A DNA stretch of 64,000 nucleotides from Balaenoptera acutorostrata (GCF_949987535.1 NC_080067.1:63298405-63362404); one strand, 5' to 3'; counted from the first letter of the stretch, positions 1 to 12,420 are shown. Program-made: numbers and translations. Notes: generated by a model from the sequence alone, not told the origin.

Positions 1-556
1 TTTCTTTTAGATTCTTTTCTGTCTTGTTCTTGTGCACTGGCACTTGTACAGGTCTTTGAGAGGTGGTTGGGTTAAGATTATTAGCTGAAAAACAAGTTGC
101 TGGTATTTAGGAAAACCCAGTGGAAAGTACTGTGTTATTCTATTCCAGAAAGGATTAGGGGAAATATAAATCAACAGCTCCGAAACACAAAAACCTGAAA
201 AAAGTTTACAAGAATTTTACTGACCATTATTTGAAGACTTGAGAATAAATTACACAAAATGATCACTTCAACCTTCCTGAAAATTTGATGTGGACTAGAA
301 GAATAAAGTCTAAGTACAAGAAAGTTTATTATCCAAACTAGTTCACTTCCAAGAATATTATATTTCTGTTTTGCCACATCTGCTGCACATTTTTCTGGAA
401 AGAACACTTACTTGTTAAAGGACAAGCCTGTGTTGTAAATCTGAAAGTAGAGCTGATGAAAAGAATTTCATTAGCAGGAATAATTTCTTAAAAGCACAGT
501 GATGCATCTAAGTGACCCAGCAATTAGTAATTTTTCAAATGATAGCATAATCCATG
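1..556. other. AT-rich stretch without recognised features
   Basis: No gene, splice-bounded exon or recognisable repeat is seen. The short open frames are not supported by any family resemblance. Confidence 0.5.
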
Positions 557-713
557 TAGAAAGAAAAAGAGAGAAGGAAAGAAAGAAAGAAAGAAAGAAA
601 GAGAGGAAGGAAAGAAGGAAGGAGGGAGGGAAGGAAGAAAGGAAGGAAGGAGGAAAGGAAGGAAGAAAAAGAAAGAGAAAGAGAGACAGAAAGAAAGAAA
701 GAAAGAAAGAAAG
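557..713 (+). repeat. Polypurine GAAA/GGAA microsatellite
   Basis: About 155 bases are almost entirely purine on the + strand, built from interrupted GAAA and GGAA/GGGA units. The Lys/Glu/Arg-rich reading frame across it is a product of base composition. Long mirror-like polypurine tracts of this kind can adopt triplex (H-DNA) structures; that is general knowledge, not shown here. Confidence 0.95.
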
Positions 714-1281
714 TGTTATTAATATTCTCGAAGCCTGTAGATTTGTGTAGACAATTGTAATGATGTATCCTGCCTGCTTCTAATGTTTAAACCCAGTGTT
801 CTTGTGTTTGGATGCCACTGGCTGATATTTAGATTTCTAACTCATTAGGCCCATGTTGTCAAATCCTATTCTGTTAAAAGAGGATGGTGGGATCCCTGCT
901 AGAGAACCTTTGAAGACAAAATCCCTGTCTGTTTCATCCTTGTGTTCTTTGTGGTGTTTAACAGAATACCTTGCACCTACTAATTACTCAGTGAGCAGAT
1001 GAATGAATAAAGGTACCTGGCTACTTGTTTTACTCAAATAACCTTCATACCAACCACCCTCAGGCCCTACTCAGAATCAAAGAAAGGAGAAGAGTGATCA
1101 TTATTTTTCTGGGAGTTCAGTTGTGGTTGCTTCTGCAGGGTGTTTTGCTCTCTTAGGACCAAGTTCAGAGAAGCTCTGCTCTTGGTCCTCTATTGGATGA
1201 ATCTGAATCCTTTTCTCAGCAAGCTACCCTAAAATCCACAGTGCCATAGGTTCATAACCTCTGCTTTTAAATCATATCCCA
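714..1281. other. Single-copy sequence, nothing recognised
   Basis: No gene or identifiable repeat. The stretch ends at the SINE that begins near 1282. Confidence 0.5.
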
Positions 1282-1607
1282 GGGCTTCCCTGGTGGCTCA
1301 GTGATTAAGAAGCCGCCTGCCAGTGCGGGGGACACAGGTTCGAGCCCTGATCTGGGAAGATCCCACATGCCGCGGAGCAACTAAGCCCGTGCACCACAAC
1401 TACTGAACCTGTGCTCTAGAGCCCAAGAGACACAACTACTGAAGCCCACGCACCTAGAGCCTGTGCTCTGCAACAAGAGAAGTCACCGCAATGAGAAGCC
1501 CACGCACCACAACGAAGAGAAGCCCCCACTCACCACAACTAGAGAAAGCCCATACGCAGCAACAAAGACCCAAAGCAGCCAAAAATAAATTTAAAAATAA
1601 AATAAAT
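1282..1607 (+). mobile_element. Long CHR-type SINE
   Basis: tRNA-derived SINE in + orientation. The head reads ggcttccctggtggc and is followed by the B box ggttcgagccc, the tRNA-unrelated body with two copies of the cacaactactga motif, and an AAAT-rich tail. The flanks are loosely similar (tcatatccc and tcatacccta), consistent with a decayed target-site duplication. Confidence 0.93.
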
Positions 1608-3033
1608 AACTCATACCCTAGAAATAGTCTATTTTTTTTCTGAGCCTGCTTTGCTGTTAGACAACGCCAAGTGCATTATGAAGAACAGAACCGTCAAAGT
1701 GTACAGTATTCCAGTACGACCCTGTTGTATACATTCCAATTCTATTGTATTCAGGATGAGACCAAATTACATACATGGAATATACTTTATAGAACTAAAG
1801 TAACAGGTTTTCTTCCAACTACAACAAAATAGTTCAAAAATATTAAATGGAAATTGTCTAATCGAATATGCAGCAGAGTTCCTCAAGGATGTGGGAAACG
1901 ATTCCTTAGTAGACTCTAAGAAGTGAGTTTATGTGTTGTTTCAGACATCCTTAATCCCAAGAAGTCATGTCCAAACACTTCCCTTTTGTTCATGCACATT
2001 GCATTTAGATACAAGCTTTTTCTACAGCTTATATTTTGAGCCCGCCTTTGCTGTGTTCTTCTGACACTCCTAATACACATCAGTTATAGCTCTTGTGCCT
2101 TTCTGCTCAGGTTCTCTAACGGCAATTTGGGTCTGTCATCTACATGCACATCAGTGACCTTAGGAGAGCACTGTACTTGACTAATGATGTCTGTCTCAGG
2201 CATAGGAGGGGAATATATATTTGCTGCTCTAGGTCCTGTGGTTCATTTCTCTGGAATCTGTTATTGGGAAGGGACAGGCAAAGTGGAAAGAATACTAAAC
2301 TGCACATCAGAAGACATGATTTAGAGCTTTGGCTCTGGTACTAAATATCTGTGTGAGCAGATCACAACCTGCCTACATTCTGTCTTGTTCAATATATACA
2401 ATTGGAGTGCTGGATCTTAACAGGATTGGCAAATAGCACTGATGCCATCACTCAGTACTATGCCCAATGTACAACTTCACTAATCAGAAATGCACTCTTT
2501 CCCTCTAAGCCTCATTACCATCCCCCAAATTCTTCTGAATACAGGTATCCTCCCCCCGTTTCAACAGTTCACTTTACACCACTTCACATTTATGAAGGAC
2601 CTACATTAGAACCTGTTTTTACTAACTGAAAGAAATCTAAAGAGGATTTTGCTTTTATGGAAAAGCAAAAAGACCAAAAGCGAGAATAGCATTCAGCATT
2701 TGTTTTGTAACAGCCCTTATAGAGGCATTGCACACCCAGAGCAGCAAGGAGAGCAGCACTGCCCAGCTCCTTCCCTGGGAAATGCACTCAGCGTCTCAGC
2801 ATCCAGCCACCATATCTTTGAACTATGTCTGTGAGCATCTGGGCTTTATCTCGATTTATTTTGTGCTTCCATTAGGAAGATGGGTCCTAAGGTAATTACT
2901 TCTTCACTTTAGGCTATTTCAGCTTTCAAATGGTTTCCTAGGAAGGTTCTACTTTTGGATAGCAGGGGAAACCTATACCACACACCAGGAAGGCATTCTG
3001 ATCTATTGGTTTGATAAGTGAGTAGAAACATTG
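1608..3033. other. Non-coding stretch with a faint MIR-like piece
   Basis: No gene seen. Around 2290-2395 there is a degenerate MIR-like segment (the 'loss of exact copy' type ending in a cag/gtac-rich core). The rest is unassigned. Several short overlapping frames on both strands have no coding character. Confidence 0.4.
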
Positions 3034-3560
3034 TTATTGGCTATCTATTGCTGTGTGACAAGCCTCCCCCAAACTTAATGGATTAGCGCAACAGCAATCG
3101 TTTATGCTGCTCATGATAACCTACTTAGGCAGGGCTTGGCTAACACACTCTGCTCTGCTCTGGGCCGTGTCAGCTAGTTTGACTCTACTTTTAAGATGGC
3201 TCTGTCATATGGCTGGCAAGGTGGTGCTGGCTGTTGGTTGGAAGACCATCCAGGGCTGTGGACAGAGACCCCTGTTCCTCTTCACTTGGCCTTTCCATGG
3301 ACTACTTGGAATTCCTCACACTACGGTGGCTGGGTTCCCAGAGCAAGTGTTCGAAGAGAACAGGGAGGAGGTGCATAGCATTTTTATCACTTAACTTGGG
3401 GAAGCACATACTGTAGCTTCCAGCATCCTCTCTTGGTCTAGACAGTCACAAATTCAAGTCATAGGGACATAGACCTTTTGATGGAGGAGTAGCAAGGTTC
3501 TAGAAGAGCATGTAGGCTGACACCTATTGCTGCAGCCATTTTTGGAAATACCATCTGCCA
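3034..3560. repeat. Ancient interspersed repeat, family not assigned
   Basis: The stretch opens with ctattgctgtgtgacaag and continues with a pattern familiar from old mammalian dispersed repeats (ccccaaact-aatgg, then gctggc and ctggg blocks). It is too diverged for me to name. The 96-codon open frame inside is not a gene. Confidence 0.5.
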
Positions 3561-3749
3561 CAAGCATATTTGCTGACCCTGGGTTAATCTATGAGTCTAA
3601 TGATCTAGGATTCTGTTTTTCCATTCCTTTTTCCCATTTAGCATTGTTTTATTTAGTTATGCTAATGTGCTCTGTCTAACAGCTATTTCATACAATGGAA
3701 AATATCTTGCTTTCCTTGCTAATTTGGTTTTTTGGTTTTTTTAATTTTA

Positions 3750-3778
3750 TAATTTTTTTTTTTTTTTAAAGGATTTTC

Positions 3779-3825
<47 letters not shown>

Positions 3826-4117
3826 TTTTTGGCTGTGTTGGGTCTTCGGTTCGTGCGAGGGCTTTCTCCAGTTGCAGCAAGCGGGGGCCACTCTTCATCG
3901 CGGTGCGGGGACCGCTCTTCATCGCGGTGCGCGGGCCTTTCTCTATCGCGGCCCCTCCCGTCACGGGGCACAGGCTCCAGACGCGCAGGCTCAGCAATTG
4001 TGGCTCACGGGCCCAGCTGCTCCGTGGCATGTGGGATCTTCCCAGACCAGGGCTCGAACCCGTGTCCCCTGCATTAGCAGGCAGATTCTCAACCACTGCG
4101 CCACCAGGGAAGCCCCC
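3750..4117 (-). mobile_element. Long CHR-type SINE, reverse, with 17-bp TSD
   Basis: The SINE is read on the minus strand: the head is at the right end (ccaccagggaagcccc on +) and the ATTT-rich tail complement is at the left. It is bounded by a perfect 17-bp duplication, tggtttttttaatttta, at 3733-3749 and 4118-4134. The body contains an internal ~24-bp duplication at about 3886-3933 (two copies of ctcttcatcgcggtgc). The open frames across it on both strands are SINE translations. Confidence 0.96.
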
Positions 4118-4134
4118 TGGTTTTTTTAATTTTA

Positions 4135-4860
4135 ATTTTTAAAATTATCATCCTGTGAAATTGATCTTTTTCTTTTGGTGTATGGTTCTATGATTTTAAA
4201 CCCATGTACAGATTCATGTAACCATCACTACAATCAGGATACAGAACAGTCCTATCATCCCCCCAAAATTTCTCATGCTATCCTATTATTATTATTATTA
4301 TTATCTCACCTCCCTCCCTATGGCCTAGCAATCCTTGATCTGTCCTCCATCCCTACAGCTTTGTCTTTTCGAGAATATTATGTAAATGGAATCATACCGT
4401 ATGAAACATTTTGAGACTGGCTTCTTTCACTCAACATAATACCTTGTTCCTTCTTATTGCCGAGTAGTATTCCATGGTATGGAGGTACCACAGTTTGTTT
4501 ACCCATTCTCCCACTCAGTGACATTTGGGATGTTTTCCAGTTTGGGGCAATTATGAACATAGTTTCTATAAACACTCATGTACAGGTTTTTATGTTAACG
4601 TTTGTTTTCATTTTTCTAGGGCAGGTAACCATGAGTGGGATTGTAGTGTTATATGGTTAGTGTATGTTTAACCTCATGAGAAACTGCCAGATCATTTTCT
4701 GGAGTGGCTAGTCCATTTTCCATTCTCACCAGCAATGTATGGGAGTTCCAGTTGCTCTGAGTCCTTGTCAGCACTTGATACTGTCAGTGTTTGTTAATTT
4801 TTGCCTTTCAAATAGGTGTGTAGTGGTATCTCATAATGGTGGTTTATTATTGTATCTTCT
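4135..4860 (-). mobile_element. Old L1 fragment, reverse
   Basis: Reverse-strand L1 3' UTR and ORF2 C-terminal region. On + the markers are agtattccatggtatgg, gtttacccattctcc and agaaactgccag, the complements of the conserved end of L1 ORF2. Many indels and stops are present. It is dead. Confidence 0.85.
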
Positions 4861-4924
4861 TTGGCATCACATGTACAAGGTATCTCCTGCCTTCCCCTAC
4901 CTTGATCTAGTCCATGCATTTCTG

Positions 4925-5310
4925 TCAAATTAATTTTCCTAAAACACAATAGTGATTAGATTCACTTTTGGCTCAGAGAACCTGCAACAATTTCCAATTA
5001 CTTACTGAATTGAATATATCTGCCTTGCACTGGCTTGCAAGGCCTTACATAATCGGACTCCAACCTACATTTCCAGGTTCATCTTTTACTCCTCTATTTT
5101 TCTCTCCACCTAGCCTTTTTGCTCTTCTGAGAGTAGGTTCTTTGCCTTCTCATCTTTGTCAGTGTTGTTCCCAAAACTGTCTCCTCTGTCCTTCTTTCTG
5201 TATCTCTCAAGAACCAAGAACTTGAGGGGACTGTCCTTGCCCCTCTGTGCCTGGAATACCACCATGTAATAACATGCAATCTAACCCAGACACTCTTCCC
5301 AGGCTCTTTG
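4925..5310 (+). mobile_element. L2 3'-end fragment
   Basis: The sequence follows the L2 3' region: cacttggcttgcaaggcc-like core, a ccaacctacatttccag block, and ctgtgcctggaatacc. It is diverged and has no coding capacity. Confidence 0.7.
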
Positions 5311-7039
5311 AGCACCCTCCTGGGCAGGTCAGCAAATTCAGGACCGGGCAGGTATCCAGCTGGGGAATGAGTCTCCTTTGCTGATACAGACCAACTACTT
5401 TCCAAGTGATTCTACTTGGAAATAATGATATTATCTCATGCCTATCTTACCAGTTCTCTGAGAGGTTTTTGAACCATTTTTGAGATTTGAGATTAATGAT
5501 ATGGTAATTTTTCAACTGACTTTGCAATAAAGCATGAAGAGCTCTGATAGCTGTCAACAGTATATCACTTCCCTTCAGCAATGAAAGCTGAGAAAGAATA
5601 ATTTAACAACATTAATTGTTTCCTGATAGAAACAATTGCTTTGGTCTGATACCAAGCCACTTAGCCTGGACTTCAAACTCTACCTAGGAAGTTTAAAAAA
5701 AAAGGTGAAAAGATGATATATAAATCAACTATTACGCTAAACATTTTTATTTGAATGTTGAAGAGACACCATTCTCAGTAACAACAAACATTAATGAACC
5801 TACTCTTTAGAACAAACCTCTAAGATTAAAGGAATGATTTTGAAAGCCTCTGCTTGCTCCAAGGATTATTTAAGAGAAAAAGAGTTATGCGTTGAGACTC
5901 CCTTAGCCATATTCTCTAAGTGGACCAGGATATCTAAATCATGTTTTCAAAAGCCCATATAAATTCTAAGAAAGTTAAGTGAAATTGTTAATGATAGCAA
6001 ATTCAGTTCAGGTCAAGAGTATGATGTATTCAAGTTACATTCTACATAACTTCCCTCTTCTATAATTATGCCCATATTTATAGTGTCTAGAGCATAATAT
6101 ATTATTTGCATGAGCTAGAGATTTACAATTATATGACTCTTCCATGCCACAATCTCACGCCTGGGACTCACGTCTTATCACTGTATCCTTAGTCTTAGCA
6201 CAATAACTGCATATAGCAGGGATCTCTCATGTTTGTTCAATGAATGAAACAATACAGAGCTCTAAGGAGAGGTTGCTGGGAGTTTCATTCATTCATTCAT
6301 ACATACATCCACTCATTTATTCATTCATTTGCGAGCATTTAATAAGTTCTCAGACAAAAATGTATCTTCATAGCTATTTAGGAATAAATAAAATCAGACT
6401 AACAAAATGCTTGATTCAACATTAATGCTTCTAGGAGTGGAGTCTTCTCCTGGCAGATGGGTGGTCAAGCTGAGGTGGAAGCAGAGCACAAGGTCTAAGG
6501 CTTGGGACAGTTTTACACTTTTCCTTCACTCAGCCCTTTTATTGTCATTTTAAGTTCTTAATGTGACGTGGGGAGGTGCAGGGGACTGCTCTCACACTTT
6601 TGTCATCCAAATGACAGCAGCTAATAAGGGTTTCTGGAGCAATTCACTCTCCTCAGGGACCAAGGATGGGAGAAAATTACTGGGCAGAAGCCAGCCTCTG
6701 TTCTCATAGGGTGTGCTGAGTGCAATAATGAGTGTGATATCATCACCTGTTTTTAAGTGCTCTATGGGAAAGCCCAGCTCCTTTGCATTTGAGACAGACT
6801 ATTAGTGGGGGTAATGATGGTTTGAACAGGATGCTTTTCTCTTCTTTAAAGTACCTTTAGAGGAAAAAAAATCAACAAATAGGACTAAATATCTGAAAAT
6901 AAATATTTAAAATGCTCTAGAAACATGGCCGAGTTAAGGTTTTTTCAAAATAGAAACAATCTTCTTTGGAACAGATATCCTAATTTAGTATTTCCCCTTT
7001 GGTATCTTTTAGGTTTATATACATTTATTGAATATTTAG
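5311..7039. other. Single-copy stretch with a short ATTC microsatellite
   Basis: No gene seen. A degenerate (CATT/CATA)n run lies at about 6281-6330. The remainder is AT-rich and unassigned. Confidence 0.5.
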
Positions 7040-7175
7040 GAATCAGCACTTCACATTATTTACCTCATTTACTAGCTACAACAGACTTAAAAGGAGATAT
7101 TATTATTCCTATTGTGCAAAGGAGGAGATTTAGGCTCAGAGAGAGTAAACTCTTGCTCAATGTCCTGAGGTAGTA
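7040..7175 (+). repeat. MIR fragment
   Basis: The segment around ggaggagatttaggctcag matches the usual MIR 'bring counts to zero, flag the group' core. It is old and diverged. Confidence 0.65.
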
Positions 7176-8013
7176 TCAGGGGATGAGAATGAAGGGTTCA
7201 GGCTCTCATCCTTCTTATCTCTCTCTAACCTCCACTTCCAACAGCCCTCCTGACAACCCCAATAACTATACAACCTAAAGAAAGGGTTATGCAAATTTTA
7301 TGTAAATATAGCTTCAAAACCTGCCCCTCCCTCAGCAGTTCCCTACCCTTTGAGCCTCTCCTGTATCGAATAAAACACCTAATACATGATAGAGCTTTCA
7401 AATAGAGCCAGAACTTTCTGACCCCATGCTTGGGTGTATTCCCATCCCTGCTCTTTGAAGCCTACTCGCCAGCAGTAACACAACTGCCCTCACTTAGGTT
7501 TCATTTTGGATATTGTATTTCTTTCTAAATAAATTAGGTCAAAACCTCTGGTTAATGAATGCCACAGAAGTTTTTCTATCTCTTCAGTTGTATTACATAA
7601 ATAAAAATCAGGCAGGTAGAGAATTTAACCACTCCACCCTCATCCAGTTTGACTTGCCCCAACACTTACCCCAATCCAAGAGACTTCACAAATTCTTTCA
7701 GTCAGAGAACATCAACTTCTTTGCTCTTGTTTGCCCCCCACCCCTGCCCCTTTATCAGGATAGCTACTTACTGCTCTTCCTGTTTTGCTTTAACTGAAAT
7801 GAATTTGAGCTCTTATGCCTTCTGCTGTTTGGATTTCCTGGCTTAAAAGCTCTGAATCAGAATGACATTAATCCTACTTTTTCTGCAATGTGGCATTATT
7901 ATTCATTACAGATACATGTACTGCTCCTTCTCACTTTCTGAGAATTTCATGGACTTTCTCATTGGAAATGAGTCAGTGATTTGGAATTTGCATCTTCCCA
8001 AGTAACAAGTAGG
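7176..8013. other. Non-coding stretch, nothing recognised
   Basis: No gene or repeat identified. The small open frames at 7513-7846 overlap each other in different frames and have no family resemblance. Confidence 0.45.
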
Positions 8014-8027
8014 CTGCCTCATTTTTT

Positions 8028-8321
8028 TTTTTTTAATTTTTATTTATTTATTTATTTATGGCTGTGTTGGGTCTTCGTTTCTGTGCGAGGGCTTTCTCCG
8101 GTTGTGGCAAGTGGGGGCCACTCTTCATCACGGTGCACGGGCCTCTCACTATCGTGGCCTCTCTTGTTGCGGACCACAGGCTCCAGATGCGCAGGCTCAG
8201 TAATTGTGGCTCACGGGCCTAGTTGCTCCGCGGCATGTGGGATCTTCCCAGACCAGGGCTCGAACCCATGTCCCCTGCATTGGCAGGCAGATTCTCAACC
8301 ACTGCACCACCAGGGAAGCCC
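8028..8321 (-). mobile_element. Long CHR-type SINE, reverse, with 14-bp TSD
   Basis: Complete minus-strand SINE with one cacaactactga-type block. It is flanked by the perfect duplication ctgcctcatttttt at 8014-8027 and 8322-8335. It belongs to the variant lacking the repeated internal block, like the copies at 10692 and 43563. Confidence 0.96.
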
Positions 8322-8335
8322 CTGCCTCATTTTTT

Positions 8336-9174
8336 AAATCTCATTTTTTAAAGAAAATTCTAGTCCAATTTACCATTTTTTTCAAAATCTGATTTAGTTA
8401 CACCCAAACCCAGAATTTAATTAACTAGCATTTACATTATTAGCAATGTCCAAATTTAAGTATATTTTCTGTAGAGATCAACCCTAGGGCAGCTGCACAA
8501 GTCTCTGCAAGAAGGTTCCTCTTCTTTGGTGACAATGAGTCAGATTTGTATTAACTCAAAAATGAACTTAAGGAGAAAAAAAAAGAAACTTTGTCATCTA
8601 ATGAGTAACTGTTTCATCTTGGTTTAGTTGATAAAGCAGCAGCTCTAAAAATAAAACTTACTGTAGATTTGTTCTTTTTTCTCTCTTTTAAAAACTAAAC
8701 TCTTAACTTTGCCCTTTGTCATACCTAACGAATACATAATTTAACAAAATTACTCCAAGAATTAGTAGTTGGAAGGAATTTCTTGGTTTGGAGATGGCGT
8801 GCTAATTGTTTGGGTCCACATGTGAGCTGAAATACAAATTTCAAGAAAGTTTAAATGTCCCCAATTTAATTATTTTCCCTGAAATCAGACCTAGTTGTTT
8901 TTTTTTTTCCACATTGACAATGATTGCCTAATAAGTCTAACCTAGACCAACTAAAACATGACAACTTTCCAGATCTTTTTCTTCCTCAACCTGCAACTAT
9001 GATGGTATTTTATACATTTCAGTGACATTTATTACAATCTGCCTTTTATTGAAGTTATTTGTATAACTGTGTAAAAAGTGATTGCGTAACAAGAGTCTTA
9101 GAGATAGAAATCAAGTCTGAACCACCTTTGTATCCCTTATGGCACCAAACAGAGTTTTCTGACTTTCTGGGCCC
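8336..9174. other. AT-rich single-copy stretch
   Basis: Nothing recognised apart from short A and T runs. Confidence 0.5.
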
Positions 9175-9625
9175 CAATCCATCCAATATACTACTGTTAA
9201 ATTCATTTTCCTGAAGTTGAGCTTTGCTTAAGTAAATTTTTGGATAAGAATCTACAACATTTTCGTGTTGTTTACTGAATTAAATGCCCCATCACACCTG
9301 GCACTCATAGCCTGCCATTACCTAGCCCTATCCTGTCCTTTCCAGCTTTTTCTCTATGGTATTTTCCATTGAAACTTGGCTCTTCCTACTTCTGAGAAGA
9401 GGTCCTGGGATTTCCCACATTTCTTGTGCTATTCTCACTAACTAGAAGGCTTCATATAGGAACCTATCCACAAAGCCACATCCAGTCCTCCCAACTGAAC
9501 ACATCTCTCCTTGTTTCTGATCTCGGCAGCACTTGGTTTATACTACTCTTGTGTACTTCTGTCACTACTGCCCACTTTGGCTTAAATCATAATCATCTGT
9601 GTGCTTGTTTTATCTCCCAGATTTG
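9175..9625 (+). mobile_element. L2 3'-region fragment
   Basis: Diverged L2 features: attcattttcctgaa, gctttgct, then ccctatcctgtcctttccag and cctgggatttcccacat. It resembles the fragment at 4925-5310. No coding capacity. Confidence 0.6.
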
Positions 9626-9629
9626 AGAT

Positions 9630-9855
9630 TAGGCATGGCATGCTGAAGAGAACACGAGCTATGAGGTTGGAAAAATCTAAGTTCATATAGTGCCTCTATC
9701 ACTTCTGAGCTTTTTTTTTTTCACTTAGAGAAAAGTCATTGATTCACTTGCCCTCTCATGCTCTGAGTTATCACAAAATTATTGTGAATAAAAAGAAGAT
9801 TCTTTCCACCTTACCCAACCCCATTTGTAAGTACCAAAAAAAAAAAAAAAAAAAA
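9630..9855. repeat. MIR-like fragment and A tract
   Basis: Around 9640-9795 is a MIR-like segment (ctatcacttctgagc, then ctctgagttatc). An 18-base A run follows near 9836-9855. Confidence 0.5.
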
Positions 9856-10424
9856 CTGGTAAAGATAAAAGGGAGTAAACAGGCTAATGAATAAAAAGAG
9901 ACAGAAAGCTTGTACAGAAAGTCTAAGGAGGTTTGAAAAAAATAATTAAGGGTGTTTAGCTGAGAAGAGAAAGAGCAGAAGAACAGATTGTATTTTTCAA
10001 TTTCTTTAAGAAATGTTATTAGCGGTCTTTACATTCACTGAGTCAGGAAGCAATATCTGCAGTCACTCAAAGCAAAGAATCCCCTGGAAATCAAAAAGAA
10101 GTCAAACTCACTTCTCTCTGAATCTGTCTTTCCTCTACTATGTCTTTCAGAAATAAGACATTGAAAAGAAACAGTGCCATCTGGCATATATTGGGAGATT
10201 ACATACTTTGTCTCACAAAACAAGAAATTTATCATATTATAAAGGACAATTTCCTGAAATAAATTTGCCATTGCTTCTGCAGGAGAGGAAAAGAATTAAT
10301 GTACACATTAGTAATAATAGTAAAAATAATAACCCTAAACATTTGTCAGGTGTTTATTATGAGCCCATTAAGTAATTGTTATCCAAAACTGTTGTCTTGC
10401 TTAATAGCCCAATAATTTTGCTAC
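9856..10424. other. Non-coding stretch with MIR remnant
   Basis: No gene seen. A MIR3/MIR-type piece lies at about 10335-10420 (aaacatttgtcaggtgttta). Confidence 0.45.
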
Positions 10425-10528
10425 TCAAAGAGTGGTCCATGGAGCTTGTAACAAATGCAGAATTACAGGTCCTGCTCCTCATATTCAACCTATAGAATAG
10501 AATCTACGTTTTAAAAATATTCCCAGGA
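10425..10528 (+). mobile_element. Old DNA-transposon fragment, left part
   Basis: The segment starting caaagagtggtccatgga is typical of an old hAT-class MER repeat; the family name is tentative. It resumes at 12421 after the inserted L1, so it is the host element of the nest. Confidence 0.5.
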
Positions 10529-10691
10529 AACCACCAACAAAATAAAAAGACAACCTACTGAGTGGGAGAAAATATTTGCAAATCATATACTGATAAGAGG
10601 TTAATAGCCAAAATACATAAAGAACTCATACAACTCAACAGCAAAAAAAAAAAAAACAAAAAAAAAATTGTGATTTAAAAATGGGCATTTT

Positions 10692-10957
10692 GGCTTCCCT
10701 GGTGGCGCAGTGGTTAAGAATCCGCCTGCCAATGCAGGGCACACGGGTTCGTGCCCCGGTCCAGGAAGATCCCACATGCCGCGGAGCGGCTAGGCCCGTG
10801 AGCCACAACTACTGAGCCTGCGCATCTGGAGCCTGTGCTCCGCAACGGGAGAGGCCGCGACAGTGAGAGGCCCGCGCACCGCGATGAAGAGTGGCCCCTG
10901 CTCGCCGCAACTGGAGAAAGCCCTCGCACAGAAACGAAGACCCAACACAAACAAAAA

Positions 10958-10992
<35 letters not shown>

Positions 10993-11050
10993 AAAAGAAT
11001 CCTCCCCTCTGGCCAGTTTAAATAAATAAATAAATAAATAAGTAAAAATA
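10692..11050 (+). mobile_element. Long CHR-type SINE with double A-rich tail
   Basis: Inserted in the L1, with a perfect 14-bp duplication aaaatgggcatttt at 10678-10691 and 11051-11064. The 3' tail is odd: an AAAT array, then about 23 bases of unique sequence (gaatcctcccctctggccag and following), then a second AAAT array. The duplication lies outside the second array, so the whole tail inserted together. Confidence 0.96.
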
Positions 11051-11863
11051 AAAATGGGCATTTTTCCAAAGAAGACATGCAGATGGCCAACAAGCACATA
11101 AAAAGATGCTAAACATCATGAATCACAATGAGATATTACTTCACACCTGTCAGAATGACTGTCATCAAAAAGACAAGAATTAACAAGTGTTGGCAAGGAT
11201 GTGGAGAGAAGGGAACACTTGTGCACTGTTACTGGGAATGTAAATTAGTATAGCCACTGTGGAACACAGTATGGAGGTTCCTCAAAAAATTAAAAATAGA
11301 GCTACAATGTGATCCAACAAGTCCACTTCTGGATATTTATTCAAAGAAAATTAAAACACTAACTGGAAAAGATATATGCACCACCATGTTTACTGCGGCA
11401 CTATCTACAATAGCCAAGATATGGAAACAACCTAAGTGTCCATTAATGGATGAACGGATAAAGAAGTTGTGGTATATGTATACATATAGTTGTGGTATGT
11501 ATATATAATAAAATATTATTCAGCCATAAAAAAGAATGAAATCTTGCTATTTATTACAACATAGATGGAACTCAAGGGCATTATGCTAAAGTGAAATAAG
11601 TCATACAGAGAAAGACAAATACTGTATGATCTCACTTATATGTGGAATCTCAAGAAACAAAACCCAAAAAACCAACCTCATAGATACAGAGAACAGATTA
11701 GTGGCTGCCAGAGGTGTGGTGGTGGTGGTGAAATGGGTAAAGGGAGTCAAAAGGAACAAGCTCCCAGTTCTAAGATAAATAAGTCATGGGGATGTATGTA
11801 CAGCATGACAAATATAGTTAATACTGTCTTGCATATTTGAAAGTTGCTAAGAGAGTAGATCTT

Positions 11864-12250
11864 TTTTTTTTAAATTTATTTATTTTATTTATCTTTGGCT
11901 TCATTGGGTCTTCGTTGCTGCGCGCAGGCTTTCTCTAGTTACAGTGAGCAGGGGTTACTCTTCATTGCAGTGCGCGGGCTTCTCATTGTGGTGGCTTCTC
12001 ATTGCAGAGCACGGGCTCTAGGCGCACAGGCTTCGGTAGGTGTGCCACGCAGGCTCAGTAGTTGTGGCTCGCAGGCTCTAGAGCTCAGGCCCAGTAGTTG
12101 TGGCTCACGGGCTCTAGAACTCAGGCTCAGTAGTTGTGGTGCACGGGCTTAGTTGTTCCGCAGCATGTGGGATCTTCCCAGACCAGGGCTCGAACCCGTG
12201 TCCCCTGCATTGGCAGGCGGTTCTTAACCACTGCGCCACCAGGGAAGCCC
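11864..12250 (-). mobile_element. Long CHR-type SINE, reverse, with 15-bp TSD
   Basis: Minus-strand SINE inserted in the 3' UTR of the L1. It is flanked by the perfect duplication aagagagtagatctt at 11849-11863 and 12251-12265. It carries about three copies of the internal cacaactactga/agccc block. The 85-codon frame at 11895-12152 is a SINE translation whose repeated SSCGSRALEL reflects that block. Confidence 0.96.
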
Positions 12251-12420
12251 AAGAGAGTAGATCTTAAAAGCTCTCATCACAAGAAAAAATTTCTCTAGCT
12301 ACGTATGGTGATGGTCATTAACTAGACTTATTGTGGTGATCATTTTGTAATACATACAAATATTGAATCATTATGTTGTACATCTGAAACCAATGTAATG
12401 TTGAATGTCAATTACACCTT

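Larger units (their letters stand above)
10529..12420 (+). mobile_element. L1 3' part, split by two SINEs
   Basis: Contains ORF2 C-terminal and 3' UTR sequence of an L1 on the + strand. The markers are tgggagaaaatatttgcaaa, atgtggagagaaggg, the cagccataaaaaagaatgaa block, and a 3' UTR ending gtcaattacacctt-A7. Its reading frame is interrupted by stops and by SINEs at 10692-11050 and 11864-12250. Its flanks (aaaaatattcccagg and aaaaaaatccccagg) look like a decayed target duplication. It is far more diverged than the L1 at 57172. Confidence 0.9.

Noticed and set aside
499..750. 83-codon Lys/Glu/Arg-rich open frame
   Set aside because: Produced by the GAAA/GGAA microsatellite.
1282..1360. tRNA-like sequence with A and B boxes
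   Set aside because: It is the tRNA-derived head of a SINE; the same holds for every other CHR copy. No functional tRNA gene was found.
11895..12152. 85-codon frame with repeated SSCGSRALEL
   Set aside because: Translation of a reverse CHR SINE; the repeat is its internal block. The same applies to frames at 3815-4142, 7981-8337, 10714-11099, 15329-15942, 20920-21220 and 43448-43802.
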